Shown here piece after piece: positions 41,189 to 53,084 of a DNA stretch of 64,000 nucleotides (positions are counted from its first letter, which is position 1; every line of letters starts with the position of its first letter). Both the position numbers and the translations under genes were made by a program. The DNA comes from Druceiella hillmani (lineage: Eukaryota; Arthropoda; Insecta; Lepidoptera; Hepialidae). A model generated the notes under the pieces. That model had not been told where the DNA came from, searched no databases, and saw nothing but the letters and a program-made list of their open reading frames with translations. Where the stretch lies: positions 9,854,001-9,918,000 of the forward strand of contig JAYKKI010000023.1 of the NCBI GenBank assembly GCA_039881145.1, written 5' to 3'.

Positions 41189-41575
41189 ATGTCTGGACTC
41201 TCTCCAGTTCACTTATGTGAATTTCCCAAAGATGTAAATGGCCAGCATTTCTCTTTAACTCATTACTTAAGGAAACTTTCAAATGAAGAAATTATTGTAC
41301 GTCAATGGTTAGTTTATTCAGTATTAACCAATAGTGTCTATTGCGTTTGCTGCCTATTACTTGATACCAAGTTTACTTCTAATTTGGCTGCAGCCAAAGG
41401 CTTCAAAAACGTAAATGTTTAAGTATTGTGTTGATAATGCCTGAAAACAGTGCTGCACACAAGAAAACATTTACCAAATGGACTGATACTGAAATGAGAT
41501 TACAAACTGGATTAACCGTTGGCAAGGAAGAAGAAAAGGTAATATCTAAAGAAAGTTTATGATGTAACAGTATAC
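41189..41575 (+). pseudogene. N-terminal fragment of a second ZMYM1-like hAT
   Basis: FPKDVNGQHFSLTHYLRKLS, RQWLVYSVLTNSVYC and CCLLL are the TTF-type zinc finger found near the start of ZMYM1-like hAT proteins. After a frameshift (about 41420) it continues HKKTFTKWTDTEMRLQ, as in relatives, and then stops. It lies downstream of the C-terminal part of the first copy, so it is a separate or rearranged copy. Confidence 0.7.
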
Positions 41576-41639
41576 ATCAAAGATTGCTGCATATAACTTT
41601 GTATGTGGCTGAAAATAATATGCTTTCATATTATTGCAT

Positions 41640-41965
41640 AAATTATTCACTCTGTTTCTTCTTTCGTCTAGCATCTTGCAATATTAATTTTTCGACTTTT
41701 TAAATTATTTCCAGAGTAGTCACTTCATTCGGCCGTCCAGGCCGTGAGTTGTCTTCAAGTGAGTCTCTGCCTTCTTTAAAGATACTGTGTCACTTACAAA
41801 ACATTGTTTTATCTGGGCAAGAGTCCTTGTAAACAAATGCCATTTGTTCCAGTATGATTTGGACTTTCTTTGGTTGGTAAGGAACTTTATAATAGCGCGG
41901 TACTCGATTTTCTTCATATTTCTCACTTTCTTCCCGATTGACTTGCTTGGTGTACGATAGTTCAA
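41640..41965 (-). pseudogene. N-terminal fragment of a DD34D mariner transposase
   Basis: Reading leftward, MKKIEYRAIIKFLTNQRKS is the start of the mariner DNA-binding domain. After frameshifts, FKEGRDSLEDNSRPGRPNEV and KVEKLILQDARR give the linker before the catalytic part. It ends before the catalytic motifs. Confidence 0.7.
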
Positions 41966-42323
41966 AGATTAATGGCCCGATTAAGATAAAACTTGCTATT
42001 TATACTAACAATGAGTCATTAAACTCATTAAGGGTCAATAAAGTACCCCAATAATAACTTAATTACCAATCCTGCGAATTTAAAAATGTACCCTGTTAAC
42101 TTTTATTTTTGCTTTTGCTTTGCTTTTTTACTTTGTATTCTTTCCACTAATTCTTTTATTTTGATAACCATATTTATAAAAGCCCCAAAATAAAAATAAT
42201 CTGCCTTCTTGGAGCATTAAATTATGATAACATCCTTGTTAATTGCCTAATGTGGATTTATATTAAAAAATTAGTACAATTATTTCTTAAAACTAGATAA
42301 CGTTCATACTTTTGAGTATAGGT

Positions 42324-42327
<4 letters not shown>
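41966..42327. other. Intergenic stretch
   Basis: No gene seen. Confidence 0.45.

Positions 42328-42375
<48 letters not shown>
42328..42375. repeat. (TA)n microsatellite
   Basis: About 23 TA units, followed by CATACATT and a T run. Confidence 0.95.
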
Positions 42376-42379
<4 letters not shown>

Positions 42380-42944
42380 CATTTTTTTTAAATACTTTTT
42401 TACCCTATATGCTTCTAGACTGTTGAGTAGTCCAGACTCTGACCATATGAAGTACATTGTTGATATAAAAAATTTATTGTAGCCATGAGAAATATTCAAA
42501 AGGTAGCTAAACATTTTCCAACTTTGCTTTCTTCTCATATTTTATTCTTCTTATATTCTATCCACCAAACCCTTACTGTTTATTAGATTAAATAATTTTT
42601 TACATTTCTTGCCTTATGATAATTTCATACTTTTCTGGATTCTACACTCACAATGCATTGCGATTTGTGCACCACATATCACTCAAAATAACAACAAATA
42701 ATAATAATTTTTTACCAAATATCTTCATTAGTATTGAATATATTTCCAACTGGCGTAAATAAATATTTATGAGGAAAATTTCATTGTTTTAAATTTTTAA
42801 GTTTCAAAACAATATTTTAATAAAGAAGGACAGCGTTATTTATAATGATGAAATACATTCTATCAGGCATAAGAGTTCTAACTTCACAATAATTTCAATC
42901 ATTGGCTAACAATTATCATTTAATATAGTTAATGTAATTGTTAA
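42376..42944. other. Intergenic stretch
   Basis: No gene seen. Confidence 0.45.
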
Positions 42945-43215
42945 TAAAGACCTCTATGATTGAAAGCGAACTGCATAGTACAGTCAGTCAAAACGTGAAT
43001 GGAGTGGAATATAAAATTCTCGAAATTACAAAGGCCAGTGAGAATTCATCATTAGGTTTCCTCGGAGATTATTTTAAACCATAGGTAGATGCAAAACTTA
43101 CAAGTGGCGAAATGTTATAACATTCATTTGTTCATAATAAGCTTATCACAAAACAATATTTCTAAGGTTAATTTCGTCAATAATACAAAGCAAGACCTAA
43201 CAAAATGGTCTACAA
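42945..43215 (+). pseudogene. EcKinase-like pseudogene, N-terminal part
   Basis: Read in fragments: SMIESELHSTVSQNVNGVEY, KILEITKASENSSLGFLGDY, a TAG, AKLTSGEML, then LFIISLSQNNISKVNFVNN in another frame. The order GFLG(D/E)YF, K(L)..GE, LF(V)KSLP.NN...FV is the N-terminal lobe of EcKinase-like proteins. Two stops and a frame change make it non-coding. It closely resembles the piece at 56481-56785 and may belong with the C-lobe piece at 45.3 kb as one decayed gene. Confidence 0.6.
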
Positions 43216-43708
43216 GATCTATAAGAACCACACATTTGCCCTTAGAAAGCTATTTCAATATACTGCAACACTTATTATGGCAGCTCATTTCAAATCGCCG
43301 CGAGAAAAAAGTTACGTAATTTTTTATAGGTTAGGTTATTTTTTGTAGTATGTTATTATCAAATAGATTGAATAAAAACATAGCTTAATAACAATTATTA
43401 TTTTGTTTTACATGTCTTCATCTACAATTATATCTATTAAATTGGCTGCGGGAACCCTAAAAGGCAGTGCCTGCCAAATCCCAAGTACCACACCATGAAT
43501 ACTATGTGGGCTACCTATTGTGTGTCGCCTAGTCAAACAACTACTATCTAATAATGAGATATTGTATCTCATATTCTTGCCTACTTGATTTTTGTCGATT
43601 AAAATATAGCTTTAGTAAACTTTTACTCTTACTGGTTTCGACTGCATGTGTACTCCTAATAACTATACATTTTACAACATATTATAAAGATGAAAATCGG
43701 TTAGTGGA
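43216..43708. other. Intergenic stretch
   Basis: No gene recognised. Confidence 0.4.
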
Positions 43709-44098
43709 TTATCTTAAAATATTTTGATCAAGTACATCATTTATATGTTTCCCGCAGTATAACTTTGCAAGTTTTAAATCATATGATCCTAATGCAAGTA
43801 TTATGACATCACTCTTTCTAAGGTGAGGAAATTCCTGTACTTGAGGATGATTCGCATTTACTCTATTGAAAATTACCATTTGTCTATTTAGATGCTTGTC
43901 ATTCACGTAATCATACAAGTGATTTAGTATGTGACTCCTTTGATTTATAGTGTCCAATATTGCGACTGCATTAACGTTGTCAACAAAGGTGATATGAGAA
44001 GCATTTGTCAACGTACAAGCTATTTTAAAAATATGGAAATCATTTCTAAAAAGTGGTATTAAAATGGAATAATACAAATTGGCGTAACAGGTTATCAT
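43709..44098 (-). pseudogene. Possible DDE transposase C-terminal fragment
   Basis: A 129-codon frame. Its last third (VQEFPHLRKSDVIILALGSY then DLKLAKLYCGKHI) is like the ...L..LTLG.YQLK.A..Y...H(L/M) segment I recall downstream of the DDE domain in an invertebrate transposase-derived family with a SWIM-type end. No catalytic motif is present in the fragment. It lies between the two EcKinase pieces, in opposite orientation, as an insertion would. Confidence 0.35.
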
Positions 44099-44246
44099 AA
44101 TGCTTAACTCGTCAATTTAACCACTTTCATGACCCAACAACTTTTGTTAAATTTTTTATAGATTTAAAAGATACTTTCAGAAATGGGATTAACAGTCTAT
44201 TTTCTATTTATAATTAATATTTGATACAGAATTACAAATTGTATCT

Positions 44247-44293
44247 GTGGTGTGTGGAGTTGATCACAAGGCGCATGGCCTGTAACAGCGTGG
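44247..44293 (+). repeat. Head fragment of the SINE-like repeat
   Basis: GTTGATCACAAGGCGCATGG followed by CCTGTAACAGCGTGG matches, with few changes, the reverse complement of the GC-rich repeat at 58565-58701, including the GGTGTGT...GG string in front. This shows the sequence is a dispersed family. Confidence 0.55.
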
Positions 44294-45319
44294 ACAAACA
44301 AGTGATTATTTAAATTCCCTAACTAAAATCCCATAGACCATTGATAGGCAGCAGCATCACTGAAGAAAGCTATGCACTGTGATCGACAACCCACCTGCCC
44401 AACGAGGTGGTTATAGAGATTACCTTCAATGCTATCTGTATTGGAGAAACCTACGTCATAAATATGCATATAAAAATGCATAATTTTACTAATGCATAAT
44501 TTAATTCACGACACAGAATATCTGTATCAAAATATCATGGACAATTTTTATGTACTTGAGGTGCGAATACACAAGAAATAAACAACCCAACTCACTTCCG
44601 CATTTATAATATTAGTTATAGTTAGGATAGTGTTTGTGTTTTAACATCCAGGTACTCCTGAATTAATTCAGGTTGCGAGTGCAACTGTTACTTATAAGCA
44701 ATGCTTGCATTGGCAACGTTTCAACTTATATATTTCAGTTCAAATGAGATAAACATACAGACTGTTATATATCACAAGAAAGAGAATGAAATAAAAAACC
44801 GAATGTTATACATTCGTCCATGATGTACAGTTATACCTGACAAGCTTAAAAATGGTAAGTAGTATTATAATTAAATTTCTGCAGAGTTAGACTCAAAGTG
44901 TAAAGAAACCACAATGTTATTCAATGTGAGTTTGGCTGTAATGAAGTTTCAGCTATAGGATGGCGATATGTATATCTCTCATCATTTCTTTATACTTTTC
45001 TTATATATTTACACTGTTGTAGCAGTGTGAGTAATAACAATGATTTCGGCTATAGGGTTCACTTATAGTAAAACTTTAAAAAAATTTCCTCCTTTTCTTC
45101 TTTTCTGTTGTAATAGTACAACTATGAATAATGATTTCAGAACCTGAGTTGTGGCATCCACTGGTATATTTGACTAAAAATTAAAACTTGAGAACATACG
45201 AGGATTGAATTACGGTCACTGTGTTATAACAACGGCTTCAGTCGAAAAGTTTCTTTGTCGATTATCAGTTATGAATTTATATGTAATAGCACAATTATAC
45301 ATGTAATACCACAATATTT
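44294..45319. other. Intergenic stretch
   Basis: No gene recognised. It could hold unrecognisable middle parts of the EcKinase pseudogene. Confidence 0.4.
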
Positions 45320-45625
45320 TAATAAAATATTGGAAAACATCTTCCATCAATTCTTGCAAGGTTGTGACTCGAGTTGACAAATACAAAATTAATCTTGTAA
45401 TTCATTGAGTTTTATGGACAAACATATAATTTTCCTCATGATGAAGATGGAAAGCAGGTCCATATTGTACACATTATCAATGTGTACAATATGGACCTGC
45501 TGCTCTTGATGTAGTAGGATTCTTGCATCTAAATTCCGAAAGAGATTTCCAAAAATTGTCTAAGGATTCATTGCTAAAATATTATTATGAAATACTAAGC
45601 TTATTATAAAATTTGCTAAAATATT
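45320..45625 (+). pseudogene. EcKinase-like pseudogene, catalytic-lobe part
   Basis: DKYKINLVIH, stop, VLWTNI lines up with the kinase motif INVILHNDLWANNI of the intact exon at 60.9 kb. FPHDEDGK lines up with FRQNNDGK. THYQCVQYGPAALDVVGFLH then NSERDFQKLSKDSLLKYYYE lines up with the DYQ loop and beyond. The catalytic Asn-Asp are lost to a stop, and the DYQ Asp reads His. A 23-bp perfect palindrome covers the DYQ region. Confidence 0.8.
45453..45501. other. Perfect 23-bp palindrome within the EcKinase pseudogene
   Basis: AGCAGGTCCATATTGTACAC plus ATT is exactly mirrored by its reverse complement across a 3-base centre (ATC). The right arm is the expected coding sequence for QYGPAA. The left arm replaces what should encode residues before DYQ. 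Confidence 0.95.
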
Positions 45626-45777
45626 ATTCGAGATACAAAGTTAAATTGCGAATGGAACATATTTTTACAAGTTCGTTTGTTTCTCAAAATGTTATTGATT
45701 CTTGAGGTTCTTATGGATTCACTTACGATAAAATTAGTATTTGATGTTGGATACAACCATTCTTAAAAATCTTCACT

Positions 45778-46480
45778 TGGAGTGAGTAAGGTTAGCGCAA
45801 AGTGGGGGCCGAGAATACTTATTCCGCCTCAAAAACAACACCATGTGGAGTGTTCTCGTACATTTTTGACTCATTTTTAACTCTGTAGTGAAGGCAGGGA
45901 TGAACTATTGAGTCGAATTGTTACTGGGGATGAAACTTGGGTTCATCATTATGAACCTGAGTTCAAACAGGATTCAATGCAGTAGCACAATAAAGGCACA
46001 CCACCAACAAAGAAGTTTAAGATGACACCAAGGCTGGAAAATTATGGCGAAAGTCTTTTGGGACCCAGAAGGGATCCAGTTCATAGATTATAAAGAATAA
46101 GACGCTTCCATAACTGGAGTATACTATGCTTCAATTCTAGAACAGAAAGAACCCATCAAAGAAAAATGAAGGGGAAAATTAACCAAAAGTGTCCTCCTTC
46201 GGTACGACAATGCGTCTGTTCACAAGAAGGTAGGCTTCGTTATTTTGGACTACCCACCCTACAGTTCTGATATGAGTTAAAAAAAGAACTTAGTGAAAAG
46301 GAATTTTCAAGCGATGATGAAGTGGAGGATGCAGTTTCAGTTTACTTTTCAGACGAAGATAACACATTTTTTTATGAATACATAAGCGCATACATAAGCT
46401 GATTGAAAGATCTGAAAAATGTATTAGGGTAGCAGGTGAATATATTGAAACAGAAAAATAAATTTGTATTTTTTTCCCAC
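45778..46480 (+). pseudogene. DD34D mariner transposase, catalytic half
   Basis: LGVSKVSAKWGPRILIPPQK, then ELLSRIVTGDETWVHHYEPE (first catalytic Asp), then KQDSMQ, followed by frame-shifted pieces equivalent to VFWD..G...IDY. The end reads KEFSSDDEVEDAV then YFSDEDNTFFYEYI and LKNVLG. This is the standard order of a mariner from mid-linker to C-terminus. Stops and shifts make it inactive. It begins about 150 bp after the EcKinase piece. Confidence 0.75.
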
Positions 46481-46825
46481 TTCTTACCCCATTCCGTAAA
46501 CTTAAAAACGCCCCTCATATTAACATGTATATTTTGTAGTTTCAGCACAGAGTGTCACATTACTGAATTAAAAATTAAATAAAAGCCATACTTACCAAGT
46601 ACAATTTATATACCCTTCACCTTGCATATAGTAACTTCAAATAATTCCACACTTCAATAAGCTGCTAACAGCCCAGTGAATTAACAGTAGGTTCACAACT
46701 TACTGGGCCGTGTACATCAGTGTAGGGCCGTGTACAATAATGTACATCAGTGTACTTGTAGTCTAAATTTAGTAGTCAATGATGAACAAATATTACATAT
46801 GAGACTATCAATTTTTTGACATAAT
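46481..46825. other. Intergenic stretch
   Basis: No gene. AACAGTAGGTTCACA near 46690 also occurs near 55800, each preceded by CAGTGAA, so a dispersed repeat may be present. Confidence 0.4.
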
Positions 46826-47098
46826 TCAAGAAATCGATGTTTTCTTTTCATTGTCTACAAAAAGGTGGTCGATGATATGCAAATATTTACCAGATTTAAA
46901 ATTAAAAGATTGAAGTGCTACGCATCGGTCTAGTGGAATTGACGCAATCAAATCGTTAGAATTTTGCACAGAAAAAATATTTAATGCTCTTTTGGAAATA
47001 TCTGAAAATAAAACTGAGTGGAAATGGTTAAAAATATTCCTGAGTGGAATTGGAATTAGTTCAAAATATTGTGTAACCATGTACTTCTTGTCTTTTTT
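46826..47098 (-). CDS. Unrecognised terminal exon candidate
   Basis: On the minus strand TTTTTCAG is followed by an open frame reading ...KKYMVTQYFELIPIPLRNIF and ending NEKKTSIS at a stop. The acceptor and the 84 open codons fit a terminal exon. I recognise no family, and no partner exon is certain. It may equally be transposon debris. Confidence 0.2.
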   Translation of the reverse strand, partial: KKDKKYMVTQYFELIPIPLRNIFNHFHSVLFSDISKRALNIFSVQNSNDLIASIPLDRCVALQSFNFKSGKYLHIIDHLFVDNEKKTSIS

Positions 47099-47642
47099 CC
47101 TGAAAAATTAAATTTTTACCCTTTTTCACAATTTCACTCCAAACTTCTTTATTTTATCCTGTGTTATAAGTTTTAGTCTATCTTTTAATTTAGCAGTGGA
47201 TATTTAATTTTCTTACTATACCCTCTTTTGTTAATTGTTGATTATCATTTTCTGCTTGTAATGAATTAATCTATACTTTCTTGTAAGATATTTTTTCAGT
47301 TTCTCTTGTTGTTATTATTCCTAACTGGTTAAGGGAAAACAACCGTCTACTTTTCTACACAGTGCTCTGCTAGTTCTATTTTGTTAAAATAATAATTCTG
47401 ATTTTTTCAACATAATTTTTTGGTCGGATCTTCGTTCGTTTTGTTGATTTGCAATATTTTCCTTCGTTACATTTTTTTAAGTAAGTTTCTACATCCTTCA
47501 TACTTTCTGCCGACAATGAATACACGCTTTCATCTGATTTTTTAAGTGTGGAATATTTATCTTTAATTGGATCATTGGAATCATTGGAATCGCATGAATA
47601 TTTTCATTTGAGGGTAAATGTACAAATTCGTATCAATAGAAA
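47099..47642. other. Stretch without recognised gene
   Basis: AT-rich, nothing recognised. Confidence 0.4.
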
Positions 47643-48020
47643 TTAATTTTTTTCATGTTCCAGAATAACGAATTTAAAAAACACATCCTTAATTGACATC
47701 GGGATTCTCAAACATGAAAAATTGTGTTTTAACTCAGGCCAGTTACAATAAGATCCTTTACAGTTGTTACTCATTACAGTTAGACCTGAACATTCTTTGC
47801 TTAATAGATCACAAGACTCCGGTTCCATCCTTAAGAGAGCATTTCTTAAATTGCATTTGTTATTATTGACTTTTTGCATCATTTCCTGTACTTGCGCAAC
47901 CTTAGTTATTATAAAACTGCAATTAAAAATACAGTGTTTATAAACTATCAAAATGACATGCGTAATATACATAATGATAAAAAATATGTAATAAGTAAGC
48001 CTATGCAATATAATCAACAC
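47643..48020 (-). CDS. Unrecognised open frame, 125 codons
   Basis: The part from about 47915 leftward (VAQVQEMMQKVNNNKCNLRN to FVILEHEKN) is hydrophilic, with cysteines in CDLLSKECSG and CKGSYCNWP. The upstream third is low-complexity hydrophobic and probably not coding. I recognise no domain. It could be an exon or part of a decayed transposon. Confidence 0.18.
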   Translation of the reverse strand: MLIILHRLTYYIFFIIMYITHVILIVYKHCIFNCSFIITKVAQVQEMMQKVNNNKCNLRNALLRMEPESCDLLSKECSGLTVMSNNCKGSYCNWPELKHNFSCLRIPMSIKDVFFKFVILEHEKN

Positions 48021-48130
48021 AATTGAATTACTAGTTGAGAGCTACATATAAACTATTTATGAAACCGACTTCATATTTATGATTCTACAAGCTTAAAAAT
48101 CATTAAATAAAATAAAAAATACTAGCATAA

Positions 48131-48373
48131 TTACCCTGCTCGTTTCATTAACAGAAGAGTGTGCACACAAATAGGTTCATATTTACAAGTCATTTGTATA
48201 CCTACTAACTTTTGTTCGTATGCAGAATGCACAGAAGGATGCCAATGGCTCCTCATGTATTTTCTTGTCAACTTCTCTCCCAAAGCTACCTTATAACCCT
48301 TATAACACAGTAACTTAATATTTACTATGTGCGCACATATATATTGATTTAACCGGCCGTTCTGATTAAACAT
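48131..48373 (-). CDS. Unrecognised open frame, 80 codons
   Basis: Contains GEKLTRKYMRSHWHPSVHSA and CKYEPICVHTLLLM. Composition is protein-like, but no family is recognised. It shares strand and neighbourhood with the two frames to its left. Confidence 0.15.
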   Translation of the reverse strand: MFNQNGRLNQYICAHIVNIKLLCYKGYKVALGEKLTRKYMRSHWHPSVHSAYEQKLVGIQMTCKYEPICVHTLLLMKRAG

Positions 48374-48507
48374 ATTCGCAATATTGCCTAACTATTCATA
48401 TAATTATACTTGGATTGACCATTCGTAAACAAGGTAAACAAATTTATCTATTTAAAATATTTATTTCGTAATGTATATTACTTTAAATTCTATATTTAAC
48501 AGTCAAA

Positions 48508-48616
<109 letters not shown>

Positions 48617-48691
48617 CATACATTGAAATACATTTATGCGTTTCTTTAATTGCATTATCGAAAGTAATTAATAATATTGAGAACTTGTTAG

Positions 48692-49994
48692 TTATAATCC
48701 TATCAAATTTGATGTCCTAGAAAGCGGTTGCACGCAGCCAAATAGCATACGCTTAAAAATGTACAAACAGAAATTTCTGTGGGAGACGGCATTTTTTCTT
48801 GAATTTGGAAAATACTTGTAGTTCTTGGAAGTAATATTGTTTCTATAAACTTCCAATTTAGCCTCAAAAGCACGAATGAGATATATCATGACGATAATAA
48901 TTTTATTTTGGCCTTGAAGCTTTACGTTCAATTCCATGAAATGCTGACTCACGTCTGTATAAAACATTAATTTTAAGAACCACATAACATCCGTCACTTG
49001 TTGGTTTGTACAATTTTACAGTTGATATCATCCCACAAAGCATCAAATTTTCGTTTATTTAAAGCCTGCGATGACATGACATGCACTATTTTCATAACTA
49101 CTGCCATTATATTTTCGAGACAGCCAAAACCACCCTTAGCACACAAGGCTTGTTGATGAATGATGCGGTGGAATTCAAGAATCGAATGTCCTATGTGTGT
49201 TTGAAATGCGCTAACAAAACCATTTTTTTTTACTCACCATACTTCGAGCTTTATCAGTCATTATCGAAACAATTTTGATTATATCCATTTCTTTCTCAGC
49301 AAATGCATTTTTAACAGCTATACAAATAACTACCTTTAGTAGTTGTTGGCACATTAAATTTTCTTTGATGTTATTAGCAACACAATATCAGGCAAAAATC
49401 GCTAAATGAACAGATTTAGTTACATCCGTACTTATATCGAGACATAGCGAAATAAAAGCAAAGGACTTGATGTAATTTTTTTTGGTACATTTTCCGCCAA
49501 TTTTAAAATTGTGTTTTTTATTGTGTTTCTAGATAAAGGAATTCCTTTGACGCGCTGAATTATTTTATCTTTATTTTCAAAATCATCAAAACTTGAAAGA
49601 GCACATGCTAACCAAGCTTATTTCAAAAACTCACCTTCATTAAAAGGTTTACCATGCTGGGCTGTGACATTTGCAGCCGAGAAGCTTGCGGCTCTTGTAT
49701 GATGATCTTTACTAACATATTTAACATAGATTTAGACTGTTTGTTCCTCCCTTTCAATGCACACGCAATAAATTCCTTTTTCTCTTATTCACTTTTATGA
49801 CACTCAATTTTTTCAATTCAATTTGTGATTTATTTCATAATTCCGTTTTACAAACGGTGTCCTATATTCCAGAACATAAAAACACATACTGCTTTATTGC
49901 CTTCATTAATCATGCCATATTTCTCAGTCCACCAAACTTGAAAGTCTCTTTGGCACTTATCTTGCATTCTTTGTTTTTTTGGTAAACTAGCCAT
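48692..49994 (-). pseudogene. GTF2IRD2-like hAT transposase pseudogene
   Basis: Reading leftward from 49994: MASLPKKQRMQDKCQRDFQV then KYGMINEGNKAVCVLC, a BED-type zinc-finger start. The middle gives a decayed catalytic region with MTDKARSMV, then GHSILEFHRIIHQQALCAK-type and NIMAVVMKIVHVMSSQALN pieces. It ends DVSQHFMELNVKLQGQNK then FEAKLEVYRNNI, the hallmark helical region of this group. Stops and frame changes occur every 50-100 codons. The C-terminal dimerisation segment is missing next to the TA tract. Confidence 0.75.
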
Positions 49995-50621
49995 GCCGAA
50001 CAATATAACTTAAAACCTATCAGTAATTGCAGTCGACTATGTGGGCACAACAAATGGAATAAGTTGAAACAATCACAAATGAAGTACACACGCACCACTT
50101 CCACTCAAGCACTCCTGCGTTGCAGATGCTTCGTGAATCCGTCCATTCAGTCAGATGAAAGTATACATGACATCAAGCTATCGCTGTCGCACTATCTATT
50201 CCGCTCAAGCACCGATATAAAGCTTATAACATTGTGCGCACGCACGCAATGAATTAAAGTTACCTACTTACATATATGACGTCAAATAATACAATGTTTG
50301 TTTCAACCAAGTATAAATAAATTCCTTAAATTATTGGAGTGCTATGAATTTTTTGGCACGTGCCATCTGGCACGCGTGCCATTGGTACGCTATGCCTGCT
50401 TTAAAGTGACCCAGGGTATTTGATTTTTTTTTTCAAATTAAGAAATTTTATCCTAAAAAGTGAAATTTTTTTACAATTGGATAACGATAACCGGTGCCGA
50501 CTTGATGTCAAACTTTTAACATAAAAGTTAGTATAGAAGCTATAGAGAGATTTTGGACCTTATTGTTTATTCAATAAATAAAACACTGTTTTACCTATAT
50601 TTTATATTTATTAAGTATTTA

Positions 50622-52653
50622 TCATGTACATAACTGTCTGTGTTCTTCAGAATGTAATAAAAATTGCTTTTGTTCCTCTCCTACAGTGATTAAGCCATGA
50701 AAGTCTTGTATTAACTTAACTGCTCTTTTAGCCGTATCGCTAATTGCTTTCAGTGTCAGCACCTTTTGTTTAGCGTGTTGAAACGAAGCATTGGTTGACC
50801 ATGAAGTAGGACACTCATTCAGAAAACTGTCATCAGTTTTGAATCTATTAAACAAGGACTTGCTTTTAATCGAAACAAAGTCATCGATGTTTTTTTCTGA
50901 AACGAAAATAGAGAGAATAGTTGTCAAATATCAAAATAATGAAATAAAACTAAGGAATATTAATATCTTTACTTTTCAGATTAACCGTAAAGTGGACCAT
51001 AAAGCTTTTCTTTCGATGGAATGTAGTGTTTATTATGGGCTGATGGGTTTTCTTTGGCTAAGTTAGCAACTAATTTCCTTTTGTTTCTTAGTCTACATCA
51101 TCGTCAAATAGAGTCTACATCATCGTCAAACAGACACTTTATCTATCAAATATCATAAATGCTGGCAGAACTTCTGTAAAGCTGCTTTTGAGATGCATTT
51201 GTCGATTGTTTCTTAAGACCTTCAAAAAGCACAAATCCTGGGAAGGTGCTTTTACTGCTAGAGAGCATTGCAGATAAGGCTTTATGCAGAATGTTACGAT
51301 GAACAGACAGATGTCTAACAGAGCTGCATTATCTTTGTTTGAAATTCTGAATTGAGAGCTGAGTAATGATATTTTTAGTGAATAAATTGCTCTTTCCGTC
51401 CATTGAGCTTGGTGCATTGCGCCTGGAGGCCGAATCTTAATTTTGTTCTCTGTATCTCCACCAAGAAATATTATATACTCGATAGTCATCTCTAACAATT
51501 TCTTTAGTCAATTCAGTTCAATAAAATTATAGCAGTTTGTTAATTTCCAAATCATTCAGGCATGATAGCTTTTCTGTGCAGCTCTGTATTCTTTTGAGTT
51601 CGATATTTTTTCAGTGTTCTCGGAACTTTTTAAATAATAGAATGTCAGGGCTTGTAGACGCTTGGCTAATTTTTGCCTCAGACATGCCTTTTAATATCAA
51701 TCGGTAGACGTGATGGCGACAAGCAAAAATAAGCATATCAATATTTAGTTTCTGTACGAGACACCATTAATACAACCTGTATTTGAAGCAGTAGTGTCAC
51801 AACAGAGAATCTGTGCTTTATCTTCAAGGTTCCAGTCAATAATAGCGTTCTAAACTGCCTGTGCCTGTTCGCTTCCTGAAGAGTTGTCCAATTTTGGCAC
51901 AGCGATAATTTGTTTTTTATTGTTGTATGATATAACGATCGGTAGACATTCTTCTTTAGATTTATGTATAACTAAAGCCGGCAATAGTTTGCCATCCCAG
52001 TGGACAGTTACAGCAACCGGTATCTCATTTTGCAAATCAACGTTTATAGCTTCCGCGCATTCTTTTTGTTTTTCTGTACGGATTCTTTGAATGGGGAAAA
52101 TTCAATAGTTGCTTCAATAAACAGCATTTCTCATACTTAACTGACACCTATCTAACGCTGCCACTAATTTTGGAGTAATGAAATTTTTCCTCATAGAAAT
52201 TTTATTAATATCGGACTGTGTGCTCTGATTAAGGGTAGCCAAATTTTCTTGTAAATCTATTATTTCAGAATCAGATGATGAATTTTCTTGTAGTGTTTCG
52301 TAACATGATGTCAAAGGAGTTAAGGATGAATAATATTTAGTACGCCGTTTCCGCTCCTCATTGTTTTTAAGATGTGCATTTTCCTCTTTTTCGGTCAGTT
52401 TTTATCCACTCTGGCTAAGTATCCAGGTCGACTTGGCTCTCTCTGGCATGGTAGGAAGGTCTCGCTTCATTTATTTTTATTAATTGAAGCGCGTCCGCAT
52501 GTGCAATCTCAAACAAATTGTCTAAGTTTGTAACAAACTCTTGTCGATACTGCTCAAACACATCTTGTGTTTTTTTTGCATTTTTTTTTAAATCTTTCAA
52601 ACTTAGTATAAGGTAACAAGTTTCTTAACACAGTTAGGTAGAGATTTAGTCAT
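50622..52653 (-). pseudogene. Transposase-like gene in pieces, hAT-related, unclassified
   Basis: A ladder of frames reads leftward as one protein of about 650 residues: MTKSLPNCVKKLVTLY, FVTNLDNLFEIAHADALQLI, KNFITPKLVAALDRCQLS, EIPVAVTVHWDGKLLPALVI, QILCCDTTASNTG, LIFACRHHVYRLILKG, REIVRDDYR-like, IYSLKISLLSSQF and ISDTAKRAVKLIQDFHGL. I recall this order from an abundant uncharacterised family in aphids, hydra and other invertebrates. The Asp in CDTTASNTG followed by CRHH resembles the D...CxxH arrangement of hAT catalytic domains. At least four breaks disable it. Confidence 0.6.
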
Positions 52654-53084
52654 TTTATGTGTCTTTTCCTTATAAATAATGCACACCACGAATAGTAAAA
52701 TTTGCACTATCATTGACACTTAATTTCACTTCATGAATATTATAGAACAGAACTGCTAGTACTGGTCCATTAGAGGGAAGTTTTGATCCGATAAAACTAT
52801 GTAACTCCACTGAGATGTTGACTGAACGAAAACAATGCGTTTACTAATAAAATAAACAAGCAATAACAAGCGCAGTGTTAGGCCCCGCGTGCCTTAGTAT
52901 GCAAATACTGACATGTTTTGATGAAATTCATCACGGTACTTGTACTGACTACGTGAAACTTAATTTACAATTTTTTTGACGTCATTCAAACAAAATTAGA
53001 GGGTATGTGTTTAAAAAAAACTTAATTTTTTGGGACCCCTAATATACCTGACTTATTTGATCTTTTTAAGGGAGTTCCAGGGTT
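52654..53084. other. 5' flank of the transposase-like pseudogene
   Basis: No gene seen. Confidence 0.4.

Noticed and set aside
43089..43319. 76-codon plus-strand frame as a separate gene
   Set aside because: Its first part is one reading frame of the EcKinase N-lobe pseudogene, and the rest has no recognisable content.
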